DNA of 57,593 nt from a virus. The stretch spans positions 1-57,593 of the IMG/VR virus record IMGVR_UViG_3300033153_010811; one strand, given 5' to 3'. The notes below the pieces were generated by a model. It was not told the DNA's origin. It searched no databases and saw only the letters and a list, made by a program, of their open reading frames with translations. This document shows, one piece after another, positions 13,800 to 21,196 of the stretch (the first letter of the stretch is position 1; the number at the start of each line of letters is the position of its first letter). The translations under genes were made by a program, and so were the position numbers.

Positions 13800-14519
13800 C
13801 TAATTTTTAATAAAAACGCATTCTTTCGGACGGTTTTTCCTAACATTTTTCCCCCGAAGTCCCTGATCAATATCTGTCAGCCTAGTAAATGGCAGCCAAT
13901 TCGCTGATTCATTTTCGCAGCAAATTATTTGGCCGCGCCGAGATTTAACCCATGTGGCGAGTTTATGATAATTTAATTTATTTTCCGTATATAATCTCCC
14001 GGGCGTGTCTTGATACGGAGGATCGATGAACCATGTTGCGGTAATATTTGGAGCATCTTCGTATGATCTATGTAAAATTTTCCAGTGTTGTATTTTTGGA
14101 TGCCAGAATTTTATTTTTAAAATTGTGTTATGATACCAATGTTTTACTGCTATTTTAGTAATTGTATTGACTTTTACATTAAGCCCGCCTGTGCCAATAT
14201 TAGCGGACATTCTGAGGATATTTTTAAGACCTTGAGGGAAATCATCAAAATATTTAATATCATTGATTTTATCCCCAGCATTTACTTTTTTGGGAATTTT
14301 GTTAATATAATTTAACGCATCTTGCGATTTAACGAAATTCCATGCCTCTATTGTTTTTAGGTTCGTATCAAGTAAAATAATATTATGTTTATACCACCGC
14401 AAAGAATAAGCAGCCCCACCGGCAAATGGTTCGATTATAGTTTTATGTTTTGGTGGGGGATATTTGTTTACCAACATTCCTTTCCCCCCGTAATAATTGA
14501 AAACAATTCTATGTTTCAA
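13800..14519 (-). CDS. D12-class DNA adenine methyltransferase (Dam-like)
   Basis: The 239-residue product has motif I as FNYYGGKG (~7), FAGGAAYSLRW (~33) and catalytic WFIDPPYQDTPGRLY (~159), the alpha-class order of D12/Dam enzymes. It would methylate adenine N6 in a specific site, probably for anti-restriction or packaging. It is last in the minus-strand accessory operon and converges on the array locus. Confidence 0.85.
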   Translation of the reverse strand: MKHRIVFNYYGGKGMLVNKYPPPKHKTIIEPFAGGAAYSLRWYKHNIILLDTNLKTIEAWNFVKSQDALNYINKIPKKVNAGDKINDIKYFDDFPQGLKNILRMSANIGTGGLNVKVNTITKIAVKHWYHNTILKIKFWHPKIQHWKILHRSYEDAPNITATWFIDPPYQDTPGRLYTENKLNYHKLATWVKSRRGQIICCENESANWLPFTRLTDIDQGLRGKNVRKNRPKECVFIKN

Positions 14520-14520
14520 T

Positions 14521-14712
14521 TTATATCTCCTTCCCCCATTTTTTTAACATTTCCTCTTGCGATAATTCGATGCATCGGTCACAGACACACAGATTAATCG
14601 TCGCCTCTCCATCTGTGAATGATACCCGGTATTTTACTGGGCGTTCCTTGCAAACATAGCAAGTGTCGTTGATGTTTATTTTTTTAATCGTCTTGTTGGT
14701 CATTTCTATCAT
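14521..14712 (-). CDS. Small zinc-binding protein
   Basis: The start at 14712 follows GGGAGGATGTT; the longer frame that begins MQDSTPFLFS is translation of a terminator hairpin. The 63-residue product has CYVCKERP (~15) and CVCDRC (~40), a four-cysteine site. It lies between a repeated terminator element and the Dam gene. Function unknown. Confidence 0.6.
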   Translation of the reverse strand: MIEMTNKTIKKININDTCYVCKERPVKYRVSFTDGEATINLCVCDRCIELSQEEMLKKWGKEI

Positions 14713-14726
14713 AACATCCTCCCTTG

Positions 14727-14796
14727 AAAATAAAAAAGGCGTACTATCCTGCAATATGGACAGTACGCCTGTGATTTGCCAAGATTATTCTTGGCG
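14727..14796 (-). terminator. Tandem-hairpin terminator element, copy 2
   Basis: Leftward RNA forms GCCAAG/CTTGGC (14795-14778) and then a 12-bp stem (14769-14758 with 14749-14738) running into TTTTTTATTTT. It shares flanking sequence with copy 1, including GAACCGCCA before the first hairpin. It follows immediately the stop of the 15417 gene, inside the operon. Confidence 0.75.
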
Positions 14797-14808
14797 GTTC
14801 GATGGCGG

Positions 14809-15417
14809 TTAGGTTAAGTTAGTCCAGAATTTCCCGCAATTAATGCAGGCCATACAATCTCGGGCCTGCTGCTGTGGTCGACTATTGGAAAAAACCAGTA
14901 CGCCATTTCCTTGGATAATGGCGTGCTGAAAACGTCTCCCGCACCCGCAATACATTGCGGGAGGTACCTCTTTCGGGGCTTGGAAGGATTTGTACTTCCT
15001 CACTCCCAAAAGAGCTGCGACCTCCTCAATAAGTTCAGGGTCGCGACACTTGTTGAGCGCATCTCGGACCTGCCGGATGCGCCTTTTCTGGATAGATTCT
15101 TTTTCAAAAGAGCCTATCCAATCCCAGACCCTTTCGATCAAAGCTTCAGCCTCTTCCAGACTGAGGCTTTGTATCGGGCTGAGGGCCTCGAGCACGATCC
15201 CGTGCCAGATATGGCTCTCCAAATATACTGAGTAATTTGGAAAATCTCTTTTCACGTCCTCACTTCCAAACGGAAGCTGGACGCGTCCCCAACCTTTGGG
15301 ATGACTGGCCTGCCTGATCAGAACAAGCCAGCCATCCTTTCTTGAGACAGAATTGCTGTCTCGTTTTGCCTCGACAGCAATCCCGCCAAAGTTACCGGTA
15401 TTGTTACTCCATTCCAT
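14809..15417 (-). CDS. Hypothetical 202-aa protein with C-terminal zinc ribbon
   Basis: Start placed at 15417 after GGAGG; the upstream reading is translation of an intercistronic repeat. The N-terminal half is alpha/beta (GGIAVEAKRDSNSVSRKDG). Residues ~130-202 contain CGCGRRFQH and CMACINCGKFW, a likely zinc ribbon. No family recognised. It is followed by terminator copy 2. Confidence 0.6.
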   Translation of the reverse strand: MEWSNNTGNFGGIAVEAKRDSNSVSRKDGWLVLIRQASHPKGWGRVQLPFGSEDVKRDFPNYSVYLESHIWHGIVLEALSPIQSLSLEEAEALIERVWDWIGSFEKESIQKRRIRQVRDALNKCRDPELIEEVAALLGVRKYKSFQAPKEVPPAMYCGCGRRFQHAIIQGNGVLVFSNSRPQQQARDCMACINCGKFWTNLT

Positions 15418-15428
15418 TCTTGCCTCCT

Positions 15429-15487
15429 TTTGCCCCGGCTTAGGGCTTTCGTTACCCGGTTCAGCGTTCCCCTTGACCGGGTTGAAA
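15429..15487 (-). repeat. Intercistronic repeat, copy 1
   Basis: About 58 bp: minus strand ATTTCAACCCGGTCAAGGGG, then AACGCTG..CGGG, then CCGGGGCAAAAGGAGG. It starts just after one gene stops and ends with the ribosome site of the next gene. Close copies lie at 15882-15939 and 17038-17088; this copy is the most diverged. Confidence 0.65.
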
Positions 15488-15493
15488 TAATAA

Positions 15494-15652
15494 TTATGAA
15501 TAATTGGCAATTTCCTCCCCCGTCTCAACATCGACGAGGAGAATGTAGCCGGCATGGCCATACCGGGAATATCGGTAGGCCTCTGCCGCTCTTAAGGTGT
15601 CGCAATCCTTGTAGGATTGCCAGTCCTCACTAAAAACCCTAAACTTTCTCAT
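15494..15652 (-). CDS. Hypothetical 52-aa protein
   Basis: Start at 15652 set by GGAGG seven bases upstream. The product begins MRKFRVFSEDWQSYKD and ends with HAGYILLVDVETGEEI, a small alpha/beta sequence. The longer frame to 15853 is not preferred. Function unknown. Confidence 0.5.
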   Translation of the reverse strand: MRKFRVFSEDWQSYKDCDTLRAAEAYRYSRYGHAGYILLVDVETGEEIANYS

Positions 15653-15674
15653 TAGCCTTCCTCCTGCGAAGTCT

Positions 15675-15872
15675 TCACCGGTTAGATATATATTGTCCTT
15701 TTTCATAATCATATTTTCCAGCGGCGGTATCTTTTGCAACCTGGTCCGCCTCCTCAAAAGTATTGAAAGAACGGAAGCTACTAATTCGCCTAACAATATT
15801 GTGAGGTTTATTCCCGTGAGCCATACCGCAGGCCCACTTATTGCCGTAAGCAATTGCCATATAATATTTCAT
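15675..15872 (-). CDS. Hypothetical 65-aa protein
   Basis: Start at 15872, after GGGAGG provided by intercistronic repeat copy 2. The product begins MKYYMAIAYGNKWACGMAHG; the second half (FEEADQVAKDTAAG) is like a small SPOR-type or WGR-like fold, but this is not secure. Length and sequence differ from neighbours although the leader is shared. Confidence 0.5.
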   Translation of the reverse strand: MKYYMAIAYGNKWACGMAHGNKPHNIVRRISSFRSFNTFEEADQVAKDTAAGKYDYEKGQYISNR

Positions 15873-15881
15873 GGCTCCTCC

Positions 15882-15939
15882 CTTGCCCTGGCTTAAGGCT
15901 TTTGTTCCCGGCCAGCGTTCCCCTTGACCGGGTTGAAAT
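15882..15939 (-). repeat. Intercistronic repeat, copy 2
   Basis: The copy is nearly identical to 17038-17088 over about 50 bp, including GGGGAACGCTGGCCGGGAAC and AAAAGCCTTAAGCCAGGGC. It carries CCGG..CCGG and CCTT..AAGG self-complementary stretches and ends in the ribosome site of the next gene. Confidence 0.7.
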
Positions 15940-15993
15940 GATACAATGAGGTGCATGACGTTCAATCGGTTAAACCGACGAAGTCTTCACCTC

Positions 15994-16194
15994 TTATTCT
16001 TCCGCTGACCGGCACATTCCCGACACAGATACTGCCGGATAACCCATACCGGGGTACAGGGTACAGGTTATACAGCCGCACTCCGCGCAACGCTCTGCGC
16101 CACGGGAGTGCAGATATTCCCGATGTTCTCTGGTCGCTTGCGTTACGGCATCTTCCGACCGTGCAACCCCTATTTCATACATCGTCTCATTCAT
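15994..16194 (-). CDS. Hypothetical 66-aa protein with cysteine cluster
   Basis: Start at 16194 after AGGAGGTAAAAAA. The product begins MNETMYEIGVARSEDAVTQA and carries CAECGCITC (~37-45) plus a distal cysteine, a likely zinc site. It overlaps the upstream gene by four bases (ATGA-type coupling). Function unknown. Confidence 0.5.
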   Translation of the reverse strand: MNETMYEIGVARSEDAVTQATREHREYLHSRGAERCAECGCITCTLYPGMGYPAVSVSGMCRSAEE

Positions 16195-16529
16195 TTTTTT
16201 ACCTCCTTTCCAAAAATAAAAATGCCGCAAATATTTTCAACCTCGATATCTATCGATTTCCCGACGGTATGCCAGGTTCGAGGTCGGTTGTATTTGCGGC
16301 AAATACAATTTTTTGTCCGGTACCAGCCCTGTGTTGATGCCGGACGCTCGATTATAATAATCCCGGTGACGCCCGTACGGGCACCCTCTGCGGCGGTTAT
16401 CCGGGGTACGCCCTCGGAAAAATACACACCAGTACCCTCAGCGCCTTGCGGCCCGGGATTTAATCTAATAACGTCTCCGGGTGAGACGAATTTAAGCTTG
16501 TCCCACCCGGAGACGTGGTACAATTTCAT
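16191..16529 (-). CDS. Unknown 112-aa protein, ADP-ribosyltransferase-like hints
   Basis: Start at 16529 after GAGAGGTAGT; the longer frame is terminator translation. The order LYHVSGWDKLKFVSPGDVI (~3), GTGVYFSEG (~34), then AAEGARTGVTG resembles the H...Y...A core of small ART-fold enzymes (LYHGT...GxYF). The catalytic glutamate is not obvious. Phages do encode ARTs that modify host polymerase or toxins, but this is a weak pattern match and the family may be different. Confidence 0.5.
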   Translation of the reverse strand: MKLYHVSGWDKLKFVSPGDVIRLNPGPQGAEGTGVYFSEGVPRITAAEGARTGVTGIIIIERPASTQGWYRTKNCICRKYNRPRTWHTVGKSIDIEVENICGIFIFGKEVKK

Positions 16530-16559
16530 ACTACCTCTCCAATGACCGGGTTGAAATGA

Positions 16560-16601
16560 AAATAAAAAAGGCGCACTATCCATATTGCAGGATAGTGCGC
16601 C
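16560..16601 (-). terminator. Repeated terminator hairpin, copy 3
   Basis: A perfect 12-bp stem (GGCGCACTATCC at 16601-16590 in the leftward reading, mirrored at 16581-16570), then TTTTTTATTTT. It shares its stem sequence with copies at 6436 and 14727 but lacks their first small hairpin. It sits between the stop of the 17023 gene and the start of the 16529 gene. Confidence 0.75.
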
Positions 16602-16606
16602 TTGAA

Positions 16607-17023
16607 TTACCTCCCCAATGACCGGCAGCCGACAATTCTGCCGGTCTCATCCCGCACAACTTCTGCCGGGACGAGTAAATCATCCCGATCGGGCAGTGCG
16701 GACTTGACGAGCTGACTGACGATATAATACACGTCAGGCTCGTCAACCGTACCTGCTCCGCAATGGGGGCAGGTATCCGGGCTATGTATGTCCCCCGGAT
16801 CATTCTTTCCGCACTCCAGGCAGCGAGTATGAAAAGAAATATCCGGCAATCCGACGGGATCGCCGAATTTGGTGACGGAGGTTGGAATTCCGTCGATTTC
16901 GGCGGCCGGAACCGTTTCGACCGCCAACCGGATTTGCCCGACGCTTTCAAATCGGGCAAATTCGTTACCCTCCTCATCCAACATGTTTATCGGATGAGGG
17001 GTCATGTTAACTATTTTATGCAT
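16607..17023 (-). CDS. Phage accessory protein of the NxTPHPI type
   Basis: The 138-residue product starts MHKIVNMTPHPINMLDEEGN, a start shared by a common group of uncharacterised phage and bacterial proteins. A CLECGKND...CPHCG zinc ribbon is inserted at ~70-93, and the C-terminus (LLVPAEVVRDETGRIVGCRS) is also typical. Function unknown. Confidence 0.65.
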   Translation of the reverse strand: MHKIVNMTPHPINMLDEEGNEFARFESVGQIRLAVETVPAAEIDGIPTSVTKFGDPVGLPDISFHTRCLECGKNDPGDIHSPDTCPHCGAGTVDEPDVYYIVSQLVKSALPDRDDLLVPAEVVRDETGRIVGCRSLGR

Positions 17024-17037
17024 TTTTCCCCCCTTTT

Positions 17038-17088
17038 TTTTGCCCTGGCTTAAGGCTTTTGTTCCCGGCCAGCGTTCCCCTTGACCGG
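17038..17088 (-). repeat. Intercistronic repeat, copy 3
   Basis: The copy overlaps the 3' end of the 17259 gene, which is why that protein ends in VKGNAGREQKP. Sequence matches copy 2 almost base for base from CCGGTCAAGGGGAACGCTGG onward. It is followed by the ribosome site of the 17023 gene. Confidence 0.7.
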
Positions 17089-17259
17089 TGCCTGAATCTC
17101 AACCTTTACGTAGGTGTCAGGATTATACCCAACACCTATCTCGTTGAGATAGGCCCTGATCTCGTCTTCCAAGTCACTATCATGGAAGACATTATCGATT
17201 TCAATATTCCTGGGCTCTTTCCCAGGATATTGAATGGTGTAAATGGTGTAACTGGTCAT
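17050..17259 (-). CDS. Hypothetical 69-aa protein
   Basis: GGAGGGGAAAA precedes the ATG. The product starts MTSYTIYTIQYPGKEPRNIE, a beta-rich sequence, and ends with a repeat-derived tail. It is the first gene after the operator-covered promoter at 17351-17379. Function unknown. Confidence 0.5.
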   Translation of the reverse strand: MTSYTIYTIQYPGKEPRNIEIDNVFHDSDLEDEIRAYLNEIGVGYNPDTYVKVEIQAPVKGNAGREQKP

Positions 17260-17307
17260 TTTTCCCCTCCTTTTGTGTTGTTGTTTTCATTTGCCTATTT
17301 GATACAG

Positions 17308-17362
17308 CAAATATCGTGCCAAACGTAACATATTGAATTTGTTATATGGCATGATATTTGCT
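17308..17362. repeat. Long inverted repeat upstream of the 69-aa gene
   Basis: GCAAATATCGTGCCA (17308-17322) and TGGCATGATATTTGC (17348-17362) pair over 15 bp with one mismatch, around an AT-rich loop that itself contains GTAACA/TGTTAT. It overlaps the -10 region of the putative minus-strand promoter, so it could be an operator or 5'-leader hairpin. Confidence 0.55.
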
Positions 17363-17410
17363 TGCATACTTTTTGACAAATTTTGTCAGGCGATTGACAT
17401 TAATTGTCAA
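17351..17410 (-). promoter_or_regulatory. Minus-strand promoter with two palindromic operators
   Basis: TTGTCA (17379-17374) and TATCAT (17356-17351) are 17 bp apart. The -35 box is covered by the palindrome TGACAAATTTTGTCA (17374-17388). A second palindrome, TTGACATTAATTGTCAA (17394-17410), is centred 21 bp away, about two helical turns, consistent with cooperative binding of a repressor. The regulator is not identified. Confidence 0.5.
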
Positions 17411-17541
17411 TTACAAGCCATATTTTTGAATCCGGTTTTTCTCTCCTTATTCCAGTCATACCGTTTGCATTTAGGGCAGGCTTTAGGTTGTTTAGTTCGT
17501 GAAATCCAAATATGGCCACATTGTTTACATTGACATTTCAT
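17407..17541 (-). CDS. 44-aa zinc-ribbon protein
   Basis: A short gene with GGAGGTAATGCC before its ATG at 17541. The product begins MKCQCKQCGHIWISRTKQP and continues ACPKCKRYDW: a complete four-cysteine zinc ribbon of a type common in phages and archaea. It is the first gene of the minus-strand accessory operon, behind a consensus promoter. Confidence 0.75.
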   Translation of the reverse strand: MKCQCKQCGHIWISRTKQPKACPKCKRYDWNKERKTGFKNMACN

Positions 17542-17572
17542 GGCATTACCTCCTTTTTATTAGGGTTATATT

Positions 17573-17601
17573 AATATAATCATAATAAATAATATTGTCA
17601 A
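17573..17601 (-). promoter_or_regulatory. Accessory-operon promoter (leftward)
   Basis: On the minus strand TTGACA (17601-17596) and TATATT (17578-17573) are separated by exactly 17 bp, 30-60 bases before the zinc-ribbon gene start. Confidence 0.65.
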
Positions 17602-17628
17602 GAAAATAATAATCACAGAAAAGAACCC

Positions 17629-17655
17629 TTGACAGCCATAATTGTGCTATGATAT
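17629..17655 (+). promoter_or_regulatory. Putative late-operon promoter (rightward)
   Basis: Consensus TTGACA at 17629-17634 with a weak -10 (TGATAT at 17650-17655, 15-bp spacer). It diverges from the leftward promoter and lies 170 bases before the terminase small subunit. The short spacer suggests an activator or a different -10 choice. Confidence 0.4.
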
Positions 17656-17822
17656 GCGATAAGCACAAGATATGGTATCGAGGTGAATTATCCTGATACG
17701 GGTTCCGAAGATAATCCTGGCAGCCCCGGTTGGAAAAAGCACCAGGAATTAAGGATAAACAGCCGGCCGGATCACGTCGCGGGTGATACTGGATACTCAA
17801 TCGAGCAATAACAACAAAGAAA

Positions 17823-18269
17823 ATGAAACGTAAAATAGAATTCACGCAAAAACAGATTAATCAAGTGGAAGCATTGGCTTCTGTCTTAACCATCGAACAG
17901 ATATCAGAATATTTTGGTATTTCCTACGTTACCTTTGGGCGTTTGAGAAAAGATAATGAAGCAATTGATATTGCCTACAAAAAAGGCAAGGCAAGGGCTA
18001 TTCGCACTGTGGCTGAAGGATTACTGGATAAGGCTAAAGCAGGAAATTTGTCAGCCATTATTTTCTATTTGAAAACGCAGGCAGGATGGAGGGAAACAAA
18101 CCGCACTGAATTTACAGGACCAGATGGAAAACCTATCGAGGCAAATCTGAGTAGCAAGAAAAAAATCACGATGGACCTGTCTGATAGGACTACAGAGGAA
18201 TTGCTGGCCATCCATGCAGGATTGAAAATAGTAAAAGAGGCTATAGGTGATACAATCACAGAAAAATAA
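17823..18269 (+). CDS. terS: Terminase small subunit
   Basis: The 148-residue protein has an N-terminal HTH (QINQVEALASVLTIEQISEY then FGISYVTFGRLRKDN), then the block GNLSAIIFYLKTQAGWRET (~78-96) typical of small terminases, and a C-terminal helix. It recognises packaging-site DNA and hands it to the large subunit. The next gene starts 23 bases before its end. The start has no clear SD. Confidence 0.75.
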   Translation: MKRKIEFTQKQINQVEALASVLTIEQISEYFGISYVTFGRLRKDNEAIDIAYKKGKARAIRTVAEGLLDKAKAGNLSAIIFYLKTQAGWRETNRTEFTGPDGKPIEANLSSKKKITMDLSDRTTEELLAIHAGLKIVKEAIGDTITEK

Positions 18270-19806
18270 TAATCAATACAATGATTCTACACTTTTACGA
18301 CGAACCAAATTCACTATTCCTGAAACATATCTTTCTATGATAACCCCTCTCTATAGTCAAACTACTGCTATTCTATGTCGTCGTTCTCTATATTATTTCA
18401 TGCAGGAATTCTGGGATGAAGTGTCTAATGATGTGTTTCAACCAAATTGGCATCTCAAGTTGTTTTGTGATGAATTGCAAACCATAGCAGAAAGGGTGGC
18501 CCAAAATAAACCAAAAAAATATGATTTGATAGTTAATGTTCCTCCGGGAACAACCAAAACAACTACATTCATGATAATGTTTCCGGTATGGTGCTGGTTG
18601 AATTGGTACTGGATGAGATTCATAACAGCATCTTACTCCGCTGCCCTGTCGTTAGAGTCCGCGGAATACAGCAGGGATGTAATACGATCTACGAAATTTA
18701 CTAATGTTTTCAAAGAATTATCAATAAAGCAGGATAAGGATACCAAATCAAATTTTAAGATTATAAAAGAATTGCCTGATAATACTATAAAACTGGGTGG
18801 TAATAGATACAGTACATCAGTAGGAGGGACCCTGACAGGCTTCCATGGTCATATATTGTTAGTGGACGATCCCCTCGATCCAAACAAAGCCGTAAGTGAA
18901 GTGGAAATAGCAAACGCAAACAGATGGATTGATCAGACTTTATCAACCCGGAAGATCGACAAGACAATTACTCCTACCATTATGATTATGCAAAGACTCC
19001 ATGAGAATGATCCATCAGGGCATTTACTTGCGAAACAGAAAACCAATCTCAAACACATCAGTTTACCCGGGGAAATTCGTAATTATAGGAAAAGTCTGAA
19101 ACCGGATAGTTTTGCAAAAAACTATGTGGATGATTTGTTGGACCCGGAACGTATGAGTTGGAATGTATTAAAAGAAATGGAAGCAGATCTGGGACAGTAT
19201 GGTTATGCAGGACAGGTTGGGCAATCCCCTACACCGCCTGAAGGCGGGATGTTTAAAGTGGCTATGCTTTCCATAGTGGAGAACCTCCCGGCGCCTACTA
19301 ATCTTACCGGGATGGTGCGCGCATGGGATAAAGCAGGAACTTTTGGCGGAGGCGCATACACGGTAGGATTGAAATTATACCGTTACTCCTCTGGAAGATA
19401 TATTATTGTGGATATCATTCGTGGGCAGTGGAGCAGTGAGGAACGGGAGAACATCATTCGTACTACGGCAGAAACTGATGGAAAAGATGTTTCTATTGTT
19501 ATTGAACAAGAACCGGGATCAGGCGGGAAAGAGTCAGCAGAGGCTACAATAAGAAATTTGGCAGGGTTTAATTCTTTGGCAGAGCGTCCTACCGGGGATA
19601 AGGCATTTCGGGCTGACCCTGTAAGCGTACAAGTTAATAATGGGAACGTCAGTATGTTACGAGGGGATTGGAATTTTACTTTTACAGAAGAATTACGAAA
19701 TTTTCCATTTAGTACATATAAAGATCAAACAGATGCTTTTTCCATGGCTTTTCATTATTTGACTAAGAAAAAACGGGCGAGGATGCTTTTTAGTAAAAAT
19801 AGATGA
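18247..19806 (+). CDS. terL: Terminase large subunit
   Basis: The 519-residue product has an ATPase domain with an unusual Walker A, LIVNVPPGTTKTTT (~95), Walker B ILLVDDPLDP (~205), and a C-terminal RNase H-like nuclease domain with GMVRAWDKAGTFGGGAYTVG (~355) and IVIEQEPGSGGKES (~419). It powers DNA translocation into the procapsid and cuts the concatemer. GTG start overlaps the small subunit. Confidence 0.9.
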   Translation: MIQSQKNNNQYNDSTLLRRTKFTIPETYLSMITPLYSQTTAILCRRSLYYFMQEFWDEVSNDVFQPNWHLKLFCDELQTIAERVAQNKPKKYDLIVNVPPGTTKTTTFMIMFPVWCWLNWYWMRFITASYSAALSLESAEYSRDVIRSTKFTNVFKELSIKQDKDTKSNFKIIKELPDNTIKLGGNRYSTSVGGTLTGFHGHILLVDDPLDPNKAVSEVEIANANRWIDQTLSTRKIDKTITPTIMIMQRLHENDPSGHLLAKQKTNLKHISLPGEIRNYRKSLKPDSFAKNYVDDLLDPERMSWNVLKEMEADLGQYGYAGQVGQSPTPPEGGMFKVAMLSIVENLPAPTNLTGMVRAWDKAGTFGGGAYTVGLKLYRYSSGRYIIVDIIRGQWSSEERENIIRTTAETDGKDVSIVIEQEPGSGGKESAEATIRNLAGFNSLAERPTGDKAFRADPVSVQVNNGNVSMLRGDWNFTFTEELRNFPFSTYKDQTDAFSMAFHYLTKKKRARMLFSKNR

Positions 19807-19831
19807 CCATAGAAAAAGAAGCGGTTGAATC

Positions 19832-21196
19832 ATGACTAAAAAAAGAGACAAAGAATTACAACTACAGGTAAATCGGATCAAGGTTCTTTCTGAGTTAGTG
19901 TCCAGGGCAAAACTTGCTGGAAGATTGGGACAGCAGTATGGAACTGATCGGGATATCTATGAAGCGTTAGGATATCCACTCACGCTTTCTTACAAAGATT
20001 TCATAGCTCGTTACATTCGACAGGACATTGCCCGCGCCGTGATCGATAAACCAGTGGATGCTTCCTGGCATGGTGGATGTCTTATTCAAGAATCTACAGA
20101 AGAAGACACGCCATTGGAAAAAGCCTGGAAAGCTTTGATTCAAAGAGAAGATTTGAATGTTTTAAGCAAACTGAATCGATTGGATAAACTTGTGGGAATA
20201 GGAGAATACGCTGTTCTGTTATTTGGATTAGGAGATATATCAAACAGGGAACAATTCGTTCTACCAGCAGCAAAAGCTTCTCAGCTGGTGTATTTACGAC
20301 CTTTAGGAGAAGATAGTGTTTCTATTGTTCAGTGGGAGGATGATACTTCTAATCCGCGGTATGGGCTTCCTGTGATATACGAATTAAAATTGTTTCAAGC
20401 TGCTTCAGACACAACAGTTACATTACGCGTGCATTATTCTCGCATTCTTCATGTCGCAGGAGAGCTTCTGGAAGGAACAGTTAAAGGCTCTTCTCGGTTA
20501 CTACCTATATATAATAGGTTATTTGATTTGGAAAAACTGGTAGGCGCATCTGCTGAGATGTTCTGGCGAGGAGCAAGACCCGGGTACAAGGGGAAGGTGG
20601 ATAAGGATTACATATTGACTTCTGATGAAAAGGAGGATTTCCGAAATCAGTTGGATGAATATGAGCACAACTTGCGAAGATTCTTGATCAGCACCGGAAT
20701 AGATTTATCTGCCCTGGAAACACAAGTAGCTGATCCAGGTAAACATGTTGATGTTCAGATCCAAATGATAAGTGCTCAAACAGGAATACCAAAACGGATA
20801 CTAACAGGGAGTGAAAGAGGAGAACTCGCCAGCACGCAAGATATTGCTTCATGGTATTCTTTGATACAAGGAAGAAGAGAAGATTATATCGAAGGAACTA
20901 TTCTGCGGCCATTTATTCGGAAATGCCAAGAATTTGGCATTCTTCCTCCTGTGAAAAGCGAAGAAGATGGTTTCTCTATAATTTGGAAACCAGTTTTTGA
21001 AAAATCAGATAAGGAGAAAGCCGAAGTTGGAGAAATAAGAGCCAAAGCACTCAATCAATACGCGGCGCAGCCTATGGCTGAGTCGATTGTTCCACCAGAA
21101 GCTTTTTATAAATACTTCTTAGGATTTGATCAGGATCAAATTGACATGATCACAGTGATGCAAGAATCTGCGATAAAGAAAGAAGAAGAAGCATGA
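19832..21196 (+). CDS. Portal protein (DUF1073 family)
   Basis: The 454-residue product matches the DUF1073 portal group: DIARAVIDKPVDASWHGG (~69), the FWRGARPGYKG block (~244) and SAQTGIPKRILTGSERGELA (~313), then a C-terminal helix-rich tail with KEKAEVGEIRAKAL. The dodecameric portal forms the DNA entry channel. Length is normal for the family, and the place after terL is standard. Confidence 0.85.
   Translation: MTKKRDKELQLQVNRIKVLSELVSRAKLAGRLGQQYGTDRDIYEALGYPLTLSYKDFIARYIRQDIARAVIDKPVDASWHGGCLIQESTEEDTPLEKAWKALIQREDLNVLSKLNRLDKLVGIGEYAVLLFGLGDISNREQFVLPAAKASQLVYLRPLGEDSVSIVQWEDDTSNPRYGLPVIYELKLFQAASDTTVTLRVHYSRILHVAGELLEGTVKGSSRLLPIYNRLFDLEKLVGASAEMFWRGARPGYKGKVDKDYILTSDEKEDFRNQLDEYEHNLRRFLISTGIDLSALETQVADPGKHVDVQIQMISAQTGIPKRILTGSERGELASTQDIASWYSLIQGRREDYIEGTILRPFIRKCQEFGILPPVKSEEDGFSIIWKPVFEKSDKEKAEVGEIRAKALNQYAAQPMAESIVPPEAFYKYFLGFDQDQIDMITVMQESAIKKEEEA

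Noticed and set aside
17683-17811. 42-codon GTG frame upstream of the small terminase
   Set aside because: No spaced ribosome site and no domain; kept only as a possibility.
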